Origin: Trifolium pratense
Taxonomy: Eukaryota > Streptophyta > Magnoliopsida > Fabales > Fabaceae
Length of the DNA stretch: 64,000 nt
Direction: 5' to 3'
NCBI RefSeq assembly: GCF_020283565.1
Contig: NC_060060.1
Span: 23,188,001-23,252,000, forward strand
Positions 13,022 through 24,020 of this stretch are shown here, piece by piece. The number at the start of each line of letters is the position of its first letter. Position 1 is the first letter of the stretch. The notes beneath the pieces are model-generated. The model was not told the origin of the DNA. It worked only from the letters and a program-made list of their open reading frames with translations, and searched no databases. The position numbers and the translations under genes are program-made.

Positions 13022-13671
13022 CAGGGGCGGAGCCCCTCATGGGCTGGACAGGGCCATGGCCCGCCCCAAGATTTTCAATTTTTTCATAGGTATTCTATTT
13101 AGCGGCGGTTTTAAACCTCCGCTAAATAGTCTGTTTAGTTTGTTAATTCTCAGTTTCGGGGGTTTCAAGCACCCTCAATTTGGACCACCAGAATTCCTTA
13201 ACAGGTTTCCAGTTTGCGGGGGTTTCAAACCCCTCTACTTGGACCATCCAGAATTCTCCTTATAATAATAATTCAAATATCCTTCTTAATTTATTTTTTT
13301 GAAGCATCCCTTCTAATGTTTTGTTTTTTAATATTTATAGAAATTTTAGAATGTGTAATTTATTTTGTGAAAGTATTCAAGTATATTTTTTTGGAGAAAA
13401 AAGTACTTAAATTTTTATTTAAAATAGAGTTTGTGTAAAAATTCATGTTTGATCAATCTTTTTATTAAAAAATTTTAAATTTATTTATTGAAAATGGTAA
13501 TGGTCCACCTATTAACTATTTTTGAGATATCTATATTTTTTTTGAAAGAATTTGAGATATCTATATTAGACACGCTCTCAATATAATATGTCTTATTTTA
13601 GTAATTTTTTTACATATTCGATTTATATTCGTAGCAGTCCACCTCAACTTTTTGGGCTTGCTCCGCTACCG
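13022..13671 (+). mobile_element. hAT-like non-autonomous element with 8-bp target duplication
   Basis: The left end CAGGGGCGGAGCCC pairs with the right end (reverse complement CGGTAGCGGAGCAAGCCC). The flanks are GACACAAT (13014-13021) and AACACAAT (13672-13679), an 8-bp duplication with one mismatch, as for hAT elements. The interior has related phrases such as GGGGGTTTCAAACCC and GGACCATCCAGAATTC. Reading frames at 12996-13438 are shadows in this element. The element at 17870-18440 is a reversed, truncated relative. Confidence 0.65.
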
Positions 13672-13679
13672 AACACAAT

Positions 13680-14446
13680 ATATACAATTACACCATTTAT
13701 AAAGAAAAAGAGTATATATAATGAGTATTCTAACACAATAAACCTATAGTAGTTGAAATCACTAGATGTCTACCAAGGGCTATCTAAACAAATAAAGGAA
13801 TTTCTGATCCACTCATAAAATTTACACGATGACGAAAAGATTTTATCCCAATACCACTTTTAAGAAGAGAGTTGAATATGATCTATTACATGTTCAACAC
13901 AAAGAAATTTGTCATAGAACATAACACTCAGATATTATTAACACCTGGCTGATCATCCTGATTTGGCATACACACATGAGATCACTAGAAACACATGTTT
14001 ATAGTACTTCATTTGAAGCTTATTTTTTTACAACGTGATCAGTTGAATATGAGCTGCCAAACTATTGAGCCATGTGACATTGTTTAAAAACTAGTCTATT
14101 ATATGAAAAATAACTGTTCTAGTACACTAAAATAGTCCCGCATTATTATATGAACATTGAGACGCTATAAAGTAGTTTATTAATAATACCCACACAAAAT
14201 ATAGAGTCGTGAATTTGAGATAGGAACAACAACAAAAATAAATATAATACTATGAACTATGAAATTTTCTTGTTAAAAAAAAAATGAACTATGAAATTTT
14301 AGTTACAGTCTATTTCACTCGATACATAACATTTTGATTATCAATGAGTAAAAGAAACAAAATTGAATCCATAAATAATCCTTTCTGCGTACGGAGTTCA
14401 ACCGTTTCTCTAATGTTAATGGTTTTAAGTAACTTTACTATTTTTT
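13680..14446. other. Intergenic AT-rich stretch
   Basis: No gene or repeat of known type is seen. Confidence 0.5.
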
Positions 14447-14489
14447 TTTTTATCAATAAATGTTTACCTTTTGTGTTTATTGATAAAAA
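14437..14489. repeat. Short perfect hairpin
   Basis: TTTTTTATCAATAAA is followed about 18 bp later by its reverse complement, TTTATTGATAAAAAA, giving a 15-bp stem. The reading frames called on both strands here come from this symmetry. Confidence 0.6.
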
Positions 14490-14494
14490 AATCA

Positions 14495-14690
14495 TAAAAT
14501 TGACCGAAAAACCTAAAATCGACTATAAACTATAAAATCAACCGAAAAACCGAAAAAATTGCCTGAAAAATTTAAAATCGGTCAAAAACCATAAAATCAG
14601 CTGAAACACCTAAAATCGAAACCATCAAATCGGTCGAAAATCTGAAATCGGCCAAAAAAAACCTAAAACCGACTATAAACATTTTATGTT
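14495..14690. repeat. Degenerate tandem repeat of about 20 bp
   Basis: A unit close to AAAAACCTAAAATCGACC recurs about ten times with drift (ACCGAAAAACCTAAAATCG, GTCAAAAACCATAAAATC, GTCGAAAATCTGAAATCGG and similar). It starts directly after the hairpin at 14437-14489. Confidence 0.6.
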
Positions 14691-16200
14691 TGAGCTTAGT
14701 AACAATTTCAAACCACTTTTAGTAGAAGGCAAAATAAATGCCTTAAAAAGCTAAAATTGGGTGAAAGCACTTTTAAAATGGGAAATGAAGTGCGATTGTC
14801 AATTTAAATCCACTCTTCTAATGGTATTATATATTCTATGATGCTACAAGGGACCCTTTGTCAGATAAAACCCAATCTAACATGCAATTTATGTCAAGTA
14901 AAAACATACATGTCACATGGGTAGCCCCCCACTCTAGCTACCTGATCTCCTTCTATTATACTCCAAAACACATGTATATCATCACATTACCACCTTCAAT
15001 GCTGTCTTTTTTTTTATAATTAATATAGATATAGATACTTAAAATACTTTGGTTATCTTTAATTTGTTTCTTCATTTTTAAACTATGATTTTGGTTTACC
15101 AATTTTCAAAATATCATATTTTTTCCTTCATATTATTAGTACAAAATATCTACTGTCGCCATTAATTTTTATCAAGAAATTTGTATTACACATATAGTAT
15201 AGATTCTTCAACTTTTTATAATAATGAAATTGATTGATTAATTAATGTATATTTTAATGATTGAATGGAATTAATTGATCGAATTGTGAAATCTATCAAC
15301 TCAATTGCCACATGGCAAGCACACTTTACATTATCAAATTTCATCCCTAAAATGCATAGGTGAGAAAAGTCAAACATTTTTCAAAATTCAAATATAAAAA
15401 ATATTATAGCTTAATTTAGAAGAATTAAAATAGAGCACCAAAAAATTTATTTAGGTCACGACACCCTTAAATATTTATCCCTAACTTTGATTTTTAATAT
15501 TGAATCCTCTTTTATCTTTTACTTTGTATCGATAGTTAAGATTTCGCTGAACTTTCCTATTTATTAGAGAGAATTCTTCTATTGAATTTTCTCATATTTT
15601 CTAATATGAAAGAGAATTCAAACCTTAATTAAACATTTTATATTTTATTTTATAATTTAAGGTTCCACTCCCAAGCATAATATACAAGTAAGAGATTAAG
15701 TAAGATGATTAACTAATTCCTTTTATTGCAATGTTATTAGGTATCTAAGGAATCAAAACTAAATAAAATCATTTTTATACAACAAATAAAGACACTTCTG
15801 GTGACTTTTGTTATCTCTTATATTTTTAGAGAAAGGAAAACAATGTACTGATAATCTTCCGAATATTGTTGACTTGCATATTTCTGGCTTTCAACGGTTG
15901 GTTACTATATACCTTTTTATATGTAGAATTTGACTTTGTCTTTTTGAATATAGATTTTTCTAAGTTTTGGAGCACGGTACTCTTTCTCTCTTTATCCGAT
16001 TTAATTTTTACCTTTGATTTACAATTAAGGTATTTAACGATACAATAGTATTTTATTAGCTTTCACTTGAATTTTTGTCTAGTCCCCCAAACTTTGTAAT
16101 TCTTTTTACCACTTTTATAATATTTATGTTTTGAATCGCTTTTTAAATTAAATGAAGAGATACCAACATAGTTAAAATGTCTGGTGTCAATTTTTTTTAT
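14691..16200. other. Intergenic AT-rich stretch
   Basis: No gene is supported. The frame at 15866-16048 has no recognisable protein features beyond hydrophobic composition. Confidence 0.5.
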
Positions 16201-16563
16201 GAGTAAACTACACTCTCCTTCCTTGAAAGAAGCTTGAATTACACTCTCCTCCTCTCTTATGTTAAAATTTTCATTTTATTTTGTATAATTTCATAATTTA
16301 TAAAAATATTTAACATTAAATATTAATGATGTGTGTAAAAAATAATTATAAAAATATTTGAATTAAAAGTTTGATTATATTAAAATGAAGTTTTATTAAA
16401 AGAGAAAAATGTAGGTTTAATATTAAGGGGGAGGCGAATGAAAGGAGAATGTAAATTTTTCTAATATATATTTTGTATAAAAGGGGAGGGAGTATATTTT
16501 AACATAAGAGGGGAGTGAAGTGTAATTTGAACATCTCTCAAGAAAAGAGAGTGTAATTTACTC
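16201..16563. mobile_element. Long-TIR MITE (MULE-like)
   Basis: The left end, beginning GAGTAAACTACACTCTC with ATTACACTCTCC and TCTCTTATGTTAAAAT further on, is mirrored at the right end (AACATAAGAGGGGAG ... GAGAGTGTAATTTACTC), giving inverted arms of about 65 bp. TTTTTTAT flanks both sides, but the low complexity makes that target duplication weak evidence. Confidence 0.6.
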
Positions 16564-17869
16564 TTTTTTATTTAAGTATAAAGTAGATGTGGTTTTGTTT
16601 TCTTTCTAAGTAGTCAAAATATAACATTATCTTCATCTCTAAATATAAGATTCTTTGAAAAATTACGAAGATTAAGAAAGTTTATTATGATATTATATTT
16701 ATTGACAATTAATATTATTTTTATAATTTTATCCTTTAAAAGAAAAAATGAGTTGATATTTTCTTTAATACTGTAATAAATAGTGTGATGCTAACTTATG
16801 CTCGAAGAAAATATAATAATAAAATGTATCATGCTAAGTAGTCAACATATAATATTAATATATCTAAATAATTAACCAACTTGGGTTGGTGCATTGTTAT
16901 TAGCTTGAGACATGGGAGTGTGCTCCTCTTGAGGTCTGAGATTCGATTCTCTCTGATGCCAATTTGAGTGCGTTAATTTAGCTTATTCAAAAAATATATC
17001 TAAATAATTTTTTTGTATTAAATAATATAAAAAAATTAATTTTTTAAAAATTAAATGCATAAATTTCAAGAAAGTATATTATACATTTAACTCTTAACAT
17101 TCATTCAAAAAATAACTCTTAACATGTTTATTTTTTATTTTTATTTTTGGAAAAAATGTTCTAAGGCATATATTAACATTTTTCTAATTAATAAAATTTG
17201 TTATATTTAATGGCTTTTCAATTGGCTCAAATCATGAATACTTGATGTTATAATTATTATTATTAAAATAAATGTATGGTACAAGTTCTGTCACGTACTT
17301 ACTAAACGTGTTTAACATAAATCACACGCACCATGCACATCCGTGCTTACTAGATTGTGCACACATTTTTTATTTTGTTATATTGAAATAGACTATAACC
17401 AAGAATCGTTCAGAAAAGACTATAACCAAGAAGATACGATGAAGATACATGAGACTTGTTGATGTCCAAGAGACAATGACATTAGATTGTTAACAACGTA
17501 TGGAATAGATAGAAGAGACCTCTTATGAAGTACAAATATGCACGACTCTTCTTGGTTTCACGGCAAAAGGAAGAAACAATGACTTTTTTTTTCTTTTGAC
17601 TAATATGGGATATTGGGATGGAAGGTTGTTTTTTAAATAAAAAAATGTTGAAAAAGGAGAAATTTTTATTAATTAGAGCTATTGACCATTATCGTTATTG
17701 AGGAGATTTGAATTTTGAGATTATAAGGTTAAACACTTACGACTGAGTTAACACTTTAATAAATGTATTCAAAGGATAAATGGTAGACCAAGAATAATTT
17801 TCAGAGTTGGTAAAACACAATGATAGGGCTCTTCAGTGGAAGTATCGTGCCTGCAAACATTCTAATGCT
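16564..17869. other. Intergenic stretch with one SINE-like copy
   Basis: Apart from the SINE-like repeat at 16872-16990, nothing is recognisable. Confidence 0.45.
16872..16990 (+). repeat. tRNA-like SINE copy (same family as 36.4 kb)
   Basis: It contains AACTTGGGTTGGTGCATTG as the A-box region and GGTCTGAGATTCGATTCTC as the B-box region. The spacing and wording resemble the repeat at 36415-36612. Confidence 0.45.
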
Positions 17870-18440
17870 CAGTGGCGGAGCTAGCCCAAAAAATGGGGAC
17901 GGGCCTCTATAAATATAAATTGAATACCAAAAAAAATTTACTAAAAACAAATCATATCATATTGAGGGTATATCTAATTTGAATATATAAAAATAGTTAA
18001 AAGATGGACCATTACAATTTTTAATAAATAAATTTTAAAAATATATTATGAAATATATTTTAAGTCAATTCATGTGTAAACTTGATTCTTTTTAATTAGT
18101 TCTTGTATTTATGTTTATACTAGTATATGAATCTCTTTAAAAAAAATTAATTTTTTTAACAAAAGATTGATCAAACAAGAGTTTTTATACACTAAAACTC
18201 TATTTTAAATAAAAATTTGAGTACTTTATTACAAAATAAATTACACATTTTAAAAACATCTATAAATTGTCAAACAATAAACATTTGAAGGGATCCTTCA
18301 AAAAGGAAAATAGAAATGATATTTGACTTATTAATAATAGAGAATTTTTTTCATAACTATTAAAGGGAGGTCAATAACCCTCTAAATTAGAATGTCAATT
18401 TCCAAATTGAGGGGGTTTTATAACCCTTCAAATTGGTGGT
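17870..18440 (-). mobile_element. Truncated hAT-like element, reversed relative of 13022-13671
   Basis: One end reads CAGTGGCGGAGCTAGCCC, the typical hAT terminal style. The interior (GATTGATCAAACAAGAG, ACTCTATTTTAAATAAAAAT) is the reverse complement of 13385-13460 in the first element. The opposite terminus is missing and the sequence passes directly into LINE sequence at about 18441. Confidence 0.55.
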
Positions 18441-19112
18441 GGGGTTGACACGTACAGTGGTGATGGGTGACGTTTTGGATGGCGCCCCCGATATTTGGTT
18501 GATGTCGTGTGTAGTGGTTTTCTAGAATACTTGACTCTCTGACCGATTTTCAAATCTGTTGAGATTTGCAGGATTCTTTTTGAGTCTCTGTTGGTGTCCA
18601 AATCTGTTGAGATTTACAGGTTTCTTGTATTTCTGGTTGACCTCTTCTGTGTCGGTGTTCACTGTTTTGAGGTGGTTTGCGAGATGAGACTTGTCTGCCG
18701 GTTATTACTGCGTGTGTGTTGGCTCTGCCGTCGTTTGAAATGTAGGGCGTCTTCGAGGTGAGACTTGTCTGCCTAGGTTCTCATTCTACCGTTGTCTCAT
18801 CGGCTTTTAGCCTGAAGGAGCTGTTTTTTGGATTCTGATGGGCTGATCACTTTTGATTCGAGATCGGGAGTTAATGTCGATCTAGTTGCAATTTTGGGGC
18901 TGGGTTAATGTCTTTGGTGGCTTGAAATCTGAGAGGTGACTTTCTAATTTTGGGATTATGAGGTAGACCTCTATTAAGTGGTGTTTGTTTTGGTGTTTAT
19001 TTTTGGCGTTCCACATATATACGAGCCCTGTTATGTAATTACTATTTTACCAGTCTCTGTTCGTCTTGTGCAGAGACCTGGTTAATAATATATTTGCTGT
19101 TAAAAAAAAAAT
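18441..19112 (+). mobile_element. LINE 3' end with poly(A) tail
   Basis: The segment is GT-rich and unlike its AT-rich surroundings. It ends TTAATAATATATTTGCTGTT plus A10 at 19102-19111, as plant L1-type LINEs do. Parts of it (AGACTTGTCTGCC, TTTTGATTCGAGATCGG) recur reversed at 38680-39010. No intact coding sequence remains. Confidence 0.5.
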
Positions 19113-19121
19113 TGTACTTGT

Positions 19122-19685
19122 TCTTAGAATTGAGTATTGGGCCTAACTCATCCTTATAAAACCGGCTTGTAAGGTGAGGATTGCCTCTAGTATATAAACA
19201 CTTAGTCAGGCCATCTCTCAACCGATGTGAGACTCTTAACACACCCCCTCACGCCCAGCACTATTGGGCTTGGTGCGTGGATATAAACGGTGGGTGGCCC
19301 GATAACGGAAACCTGATAACAGGTGGCCCAACGGATCGTGGAGAGGCTCTGATACCATCTTAGAAATGAGTATTGGGCCTAACTCATTCTTACAAAACCG
19401 GCTTGTAAAGTGAGGATTGCCTCTAGTTTATAAACACTTAGTCAGGCCATATCGCAACCGATGTGGGACTTCTTAACACCCCCGCTCGCGCCAAGCGCTA
19501 TGGGCTTGAGGCGCGGATATGAATGGTGGAGGGCCCGATCAGAAACCTGATTGCAGGCGGCCCGACGAAGTGGCCCAGCGAATCGTGGATAGGCTCTGAT
19601 ACCATCTTAGAATTGAGTATTAGGCCTAACTCATCCTTACAAAACCGGCTTGTAAGGTGAGGATTGCCTCTAGTTTATAAACACT
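19122..19685 (-). mobile_element. Tandem TRIM array (LTR-internal-LTR-internal-partial LTR)
   Basis: Three copies of a roughly 120-bp LTR lie at 19122-19241, 19358-19478 and 19605-19685 (the last cut short). On the minus strand each full copy starts TGTTAAGA and ends CAATTCTAAGA or a close variant. Internal parts of about 116 and 126 bp each carry the tRNA-Met primer site TGGTATCAGAGCC directly after the LTR. Elements share LTRs, as in a tandem array formed by unequal recombination. Coding capacity is nil; reading frames at 19042-19363 are shadows. Confidence 0.7.
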
Positions 19686-19932
19686 GGGATAATCGGTTAT
19701 CTGACATGGTATCAGAGCCTCTATGACTAAGTGGTCTAGAGTTCAATCCCCGCTCCCCTCACATTCTAATTAAAAAGTGGAATTTAAGCATATGGTAGGT
19801 GGGCCTATGCATTATCCACGCTTCAAGCCCAAGTGGGCTCTTGCGTGAGGGGGCGTGTTAAAAATAATATAAAACCATTAATGTGACCATATTCTAACAG
19901 ATTAAGCTTTTGGGATAATCGGTTATCTGACA
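19686..19932 (+). mobile_element. Second TRIM element, opposite orientation, 5'-truncated
   Basis: A 21-bp 5' LTR remnant ending GGTTATCTGACA (19686-19706) is followed at once by the primer site TGGTATCAGAGCC (19707). After about 149 bp of internal sequence and a purine-rich GTGAGGGGG, a 77-bp 3' LTR runs TGTTAAAAAT ... GGTTATCTGACA (19856-19932). The last 21 bases are the same in both LTRs. The 5' LTR is cut where it abuts the other TRIM array. Confidence 0.65.
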
Positions 19933-22309
19933 CTTGTAATAGTGGAGCTTTAGAGGAGGTAGTACTAATATTCCTTGTTTAGTGTGTGTTTGTGAGTCGT
20001 AATTCGTCATTAAGGTCTTTCTCAACACCCAATAATGTTTCACATGACTACACACCTTTACATGAGAGTTTGACACGTGTGCAAGTGGCAATGGAGAGAA
20101 AAGTTATCTTGATTTGTGAAGGAGCCGGTTGATTATTTACAAGTGCTTAGTGCACGCCAAGAATCTTTTTTTTTTAGGCTTGGGACAGTGTAATTGCTTG
20201 GTTTTGAAGCTTATGTTTATTTATTATATAAATTCTAGTATTATGTATTTTTTAGATGTATAAATATATTGTTTATCATTGCTATATCTCTTTGTAAAGT
20301 GACACGTGCACGTGCTCATGTCCTAAGTTTTTTTTCGATAAATTTTTTATTGGGTGCTTCTTTTAAAGTCAATTAATTAATCAATTAGATCTTAAAAATG
20401 CTTGTTTGATCCAACGTGTACTTTACCTTTTTTTGCATTTATGCAATTTCATTGGAAGACATATTTTCTATATATTAACAAAGTGTTGTTATTGGTATAC
20501 GTTTGTTCTAGGAAGATTTTAGCAAGATGACACAAACAACTTTAAATTACAATTCGTATTAAAAAGTAACAACATTGAGAGGTTAGTAGAATGTTGTTGT
20601 TTATTTATAAACTATATTTTGGATACCTAGATAATATTTTATCCTCTTTTTTTCTTTGTCTTATTCAACTTTCCAACGGAAAAGAAAAATGACCATATAT
20701 TTATGCTTGTACAAGTACTACACAACTTTCTAATATTGTATTCTAGTCTTAGAATTGAGTGGGAAATTTATTTTGGCTTGATTCTTATACTATATAGTAA
20801 GACAGTAAAATTTATTTGATGATCCAAACTGAAATTAATGTTTTGGTCCCTAGCTAGCTAGCCTTCTCCATGAAAGAAACAGCAAGAGAGAATTTCTTTT
20901 GCAAAATATAGTATATAGCAAAGCATATCATATAGTATATATGCACAAAATTTTGTATGGCTCATGCAAGTGCCACTTGTATTGGTTTTGATATTACTTG
21001 TCCATATTACAACTTAGGTTGCTCTTTCTTGTATTTAACTTGATTAGACTGCCCTCACCTAAAAAGGCCAACTCCTCCAATTCAAATGGTAGGGAAAACT
21101 TCACATTAATGCCATTAAAATAAATTATCATTAACGCGCGATATCAATGGTAGATATTTGAGTAAGCTACTCGGTTTGGTCTAGTAGTGAAGATTTTGAA
21201 TAATATGTATGTTAGAGATTGTAGGTTCGATCTTCAATTTCATTATAAACAAAAAAATAAATTTGAGTTTAATTATTTGATAGAGAGTTCAATTCATGGT
21301 TGGTGTGTATGGAAATTGCTAATTTGTGGTAAATTGCTTTACGCTCTGCCTTCGTAGTGGGATGTTTATCTTTGCGATTATGGCTAACCGTTGCTCTCCT
21401 TTGCCTTTTCTAAATCTTTAAGCCCCAATATATTGAAAGGTCCAATACATCATCATCCATATTCAACTAGTGGCACACCATACCTTATGGTGTGTTGCCC
21501 ATAGAAAGATAATGACCCCTGCATGAAATGTATTATCGTCAATTTCGCTCATGCATTGAGGCTTGCAAGGTTGTTGTGCATATCCTCATGCATAATCACA
21601 CCTACGTAATACACATAAACACTCACTCCCAAGGTACATACATTTCACCCAATTCATACACACTCATCTTGAGGTGTTACTAACTTGAGTGTTGGAGTGC
21701 TAGTATATTTGCAGGTACCCTTTTCCGTGAAAAAAAAAATGAATGTCTTTCTTCTTCACTCCCTCTTTAATTTTACAGAGGTTTCTGCTGGCTAACGCCC
21801 TCTTATTCGTGTCCTGTACGTAGGTTCCCTTGTACTTGGGTAATTGTAACTTCAACTTCCCCTCTTTTCTCTCGTGTTCTTCTTTTCTCCTTATGAGTAT
21901 CGTTTGAATTTCCAAACTTCCTCCCTATCAGATTATGCTCGAATCCAAGTAATTTATTGGGCCTAGTTATCCTTTAGTTTCACACATGATAAGGCTTGAT
22001 GTAAATATGATGTTTCAACTATGAAGAAAGGAAGCGTCAAGGCTATAAAAAAGAGAAATGAAAATGAAAATGAAAACTAAGAAACATGGGAAGAAAATAT
22101 GATTAGGAGATATGGTAGCTACGATGAGACCTCACTTATACATGGGAGAAGTTCAACTAACAACCCATCATGAGCCAATCAAAATCAACCAAGCTATTAT
22201 GAAAATAAATGCTTCAGAACTCAACCTAAACCTTAGAAAACTACCCTCATCAGAGGTCAAACCATAAGATTGTGTTCTAAATTGAAACACTGATTTAGAC
22301 CGACTATTA
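19933..22309. other. Intergenic stretch
   Basis: No gene is supported. Near 21190-21240 a phrase GGTTTGGTCTAGTAG ... GTAGGTTCGATCTTC looks like a decayed tRNA-derived SINE. The segment 21470-21960 has mixed composition that may be retroelement debris, without diagnostic motifs. Confidence 0.4.
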
Positions 22310-22726
22310 GGTTTTGTTTGGCAAAATTAAGCTATAAGCTAGTTGATACAGTAGCTGAAAAGATAGCTTATAGCTAATAGCTGAAATGCTACCTGATTGA
22401 AATTAAAGTGTTCGATAAAATTAGCTTTTAAAATGATTAATAAATATAAAAAGACAAAAAATGACATGCATATTTAGTGGGTGGTTTTCCTTTTTAGTAG
22501 GTAGTTTTTTTTTTATTTTATAAAAAATAATAAAATTAAAGGTTAGAAATGGAAAAAACTGTAAAAAGCTATAAGCTATAAGCTCAGACGCTACTTGAAA
22601 TAACATTTCAAAAAAGCTATAAGCTAATGAGAAAAACTTTTTACCAAAACACATTTTTTTTCGAACAAGCTTATAACTTAGTCCAATAAACTTTAAGCTA
22701 ATTTATTGGACTTACCAAACACACCC
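22310..22726. mobile_element. Tourist-like MITE, older copy
   Basis: It shares its plan and much sequence with 29286-29674: GGTTTTGTTTGGCAAA at the left, GAAATTAAAGTGTT and AAAATTAGCTTTTAAA inside, and a right end whose reverse complement is GGGTGTGTTTGGTAAG. AAGCTATAAGCTATAAGCT repeats occur throughout. The target duplication is no longer readable. Confidence 0.6.
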
Positions 22727-23324
22727 TCTTGATATATAGATGTAAGTTAGCAAATCTTATAGAAAGATTTTAGTGAGTCTAATACAACATGTTATTATAA
22801 TTAAAAAGGTTAAATAAATTTTACTCCCTACAAATATATCTATTATGAACTATTTCTAAACATGAGGAAGAATAATAAGAATGAAAGTAACACGTTATCA
22901 TGCCCTAACCATTGATCATATCTTCATCTCTTGCTTCTATTTCACGTATTGCTATTGTTTGCCTAATTAATTTGTTATCATCCCATCCATGTTCTTCTAA
23001 GTTCTCTCTTCACCCTCATTGTTTATTTATACGTTAATTTATTTAATTTTATGTTACTTTTATTCTTGTTATTCTTTTTTTTTTTGGTGAATTTATTCTT
23101 GTTATTCTTCCTCATGTTTAAAAATAATTCATAACAATATCAATGTTTTTAGTTCTTTAAATTCTACTTTCAATCAACGGTCCTGTAAATTAATATTTTT
23201 CAACAACAAAGATGACTAAATTTACTAACATATAAAATAAACATTTAGGGACTATTCTTCAAAAAAATATTACAAAATATTTCAATTCCTAATTAACATG
23301 TTGACTTCAGACACATTTTTATAA
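22727..23324. other. Intergenic AT-rich stretch
   Basis: Nothing recognisable beyond the repeat phrase TTATTCTTGTTATTC, present twice at about 23060-23110. Confidence 0.45.
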
Positions 23325-23335
23325 TTTTTCTTATA

Positions 23336-23676
23336 CTTAATTACACTTTTGGTCCCTTATCTTTATTTTACTTTCAGGTTAACCCCATATCTTTTAAAAG
23401 TTTCAAGTTGGTCCCTTATCTTTTCTACAGGTTTCAAATTGGTCCCTTCCGTCAAATTTTTCACTATTGCCGTTAAATTTGGACACGTGTCATCTTTCCA
23501 AGTGTGGTTTCTGTTTACCACGTGTCCAAATTTAACGGTAATAGTAAAAAAATTTGACGGGAGGGACCAACATGAAACCTACAGAAAAGATAAGGGACCA
23601 ACTTAAAACTTTTAAAAGATAAAGGACCAACTTGAAACCTAAAATAAAGATAAGAGACCAAAAGTGCAATTAAGTC
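23336..23676. mobile_element. Long-TIR MITE (MULE-like) carrying CACGTGTC motifs
   Basis: Arms begin CTTAATTACACTTTTGGTCC and end in its near reverse complement (GGACC or GAGACC AAAAGTGCAATTAAG). Flanks TTTTTCTTATA (23325-23335) and TTTTTCTTACA (23677-23687) form an 11-bp target duplication with one mismatch, in the Mutator range. Both arms hold a G-box/ABRE-like CACGTGTC. The frame at 23349-23606 is a shadow. A relative lies at 59771-60031. Confidence 0.65.
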
Positions 23677-23794
23677 TTTTTCTTACAAAAACTTACTATT
23701 TAAGATACTTAAAGTGTGTCAGGGACCGGGAGTGCTCCTTAACATTTCCCAAAACTTATTTACCCTTAATTAAAAATATGTGAAGTATCTTCAT

Positions 23795-23935
23795 GAGAGC
23801 ATAACTTAGTTGGTAAGACATTACATGTAATATACATGACAGAGTTCGAATCGTGATACTCACACTTATTCACTAATAACTGAAACTCTTTTTTTTTTTT
23901 TTGTTACATAATAGCTGAAATTCTAACCACTTTAT
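23795..23935 (+). repeat. tRNA-derived SINE copy (GAGCATAACTTAGTTGG family)
   Basis: A-box region AGCATAACTTAGTTGGTAAG and B-box region CAGAGTTCGAATCGTG are spaced as in tRNA-derived SINEs, with a T-rich tail at 23887-23905. The copy at 26043-26125 begins with the same words. Confidence 0.55.
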
Positions 23936-24020
23936 ATATAAATTTGGTTATCCTTTTGTATATGTAACCTACATTTGATGAGAAAGAAAACATGGTGATA
24001 TAAGAAAGAGTACTTTTGAT

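Noticed and set aside
22421..22654. 77-codon minus-strand frame
   Set aside because: Lies inside a Tourist-like MITE; low-complexity Phe/Lys composition.
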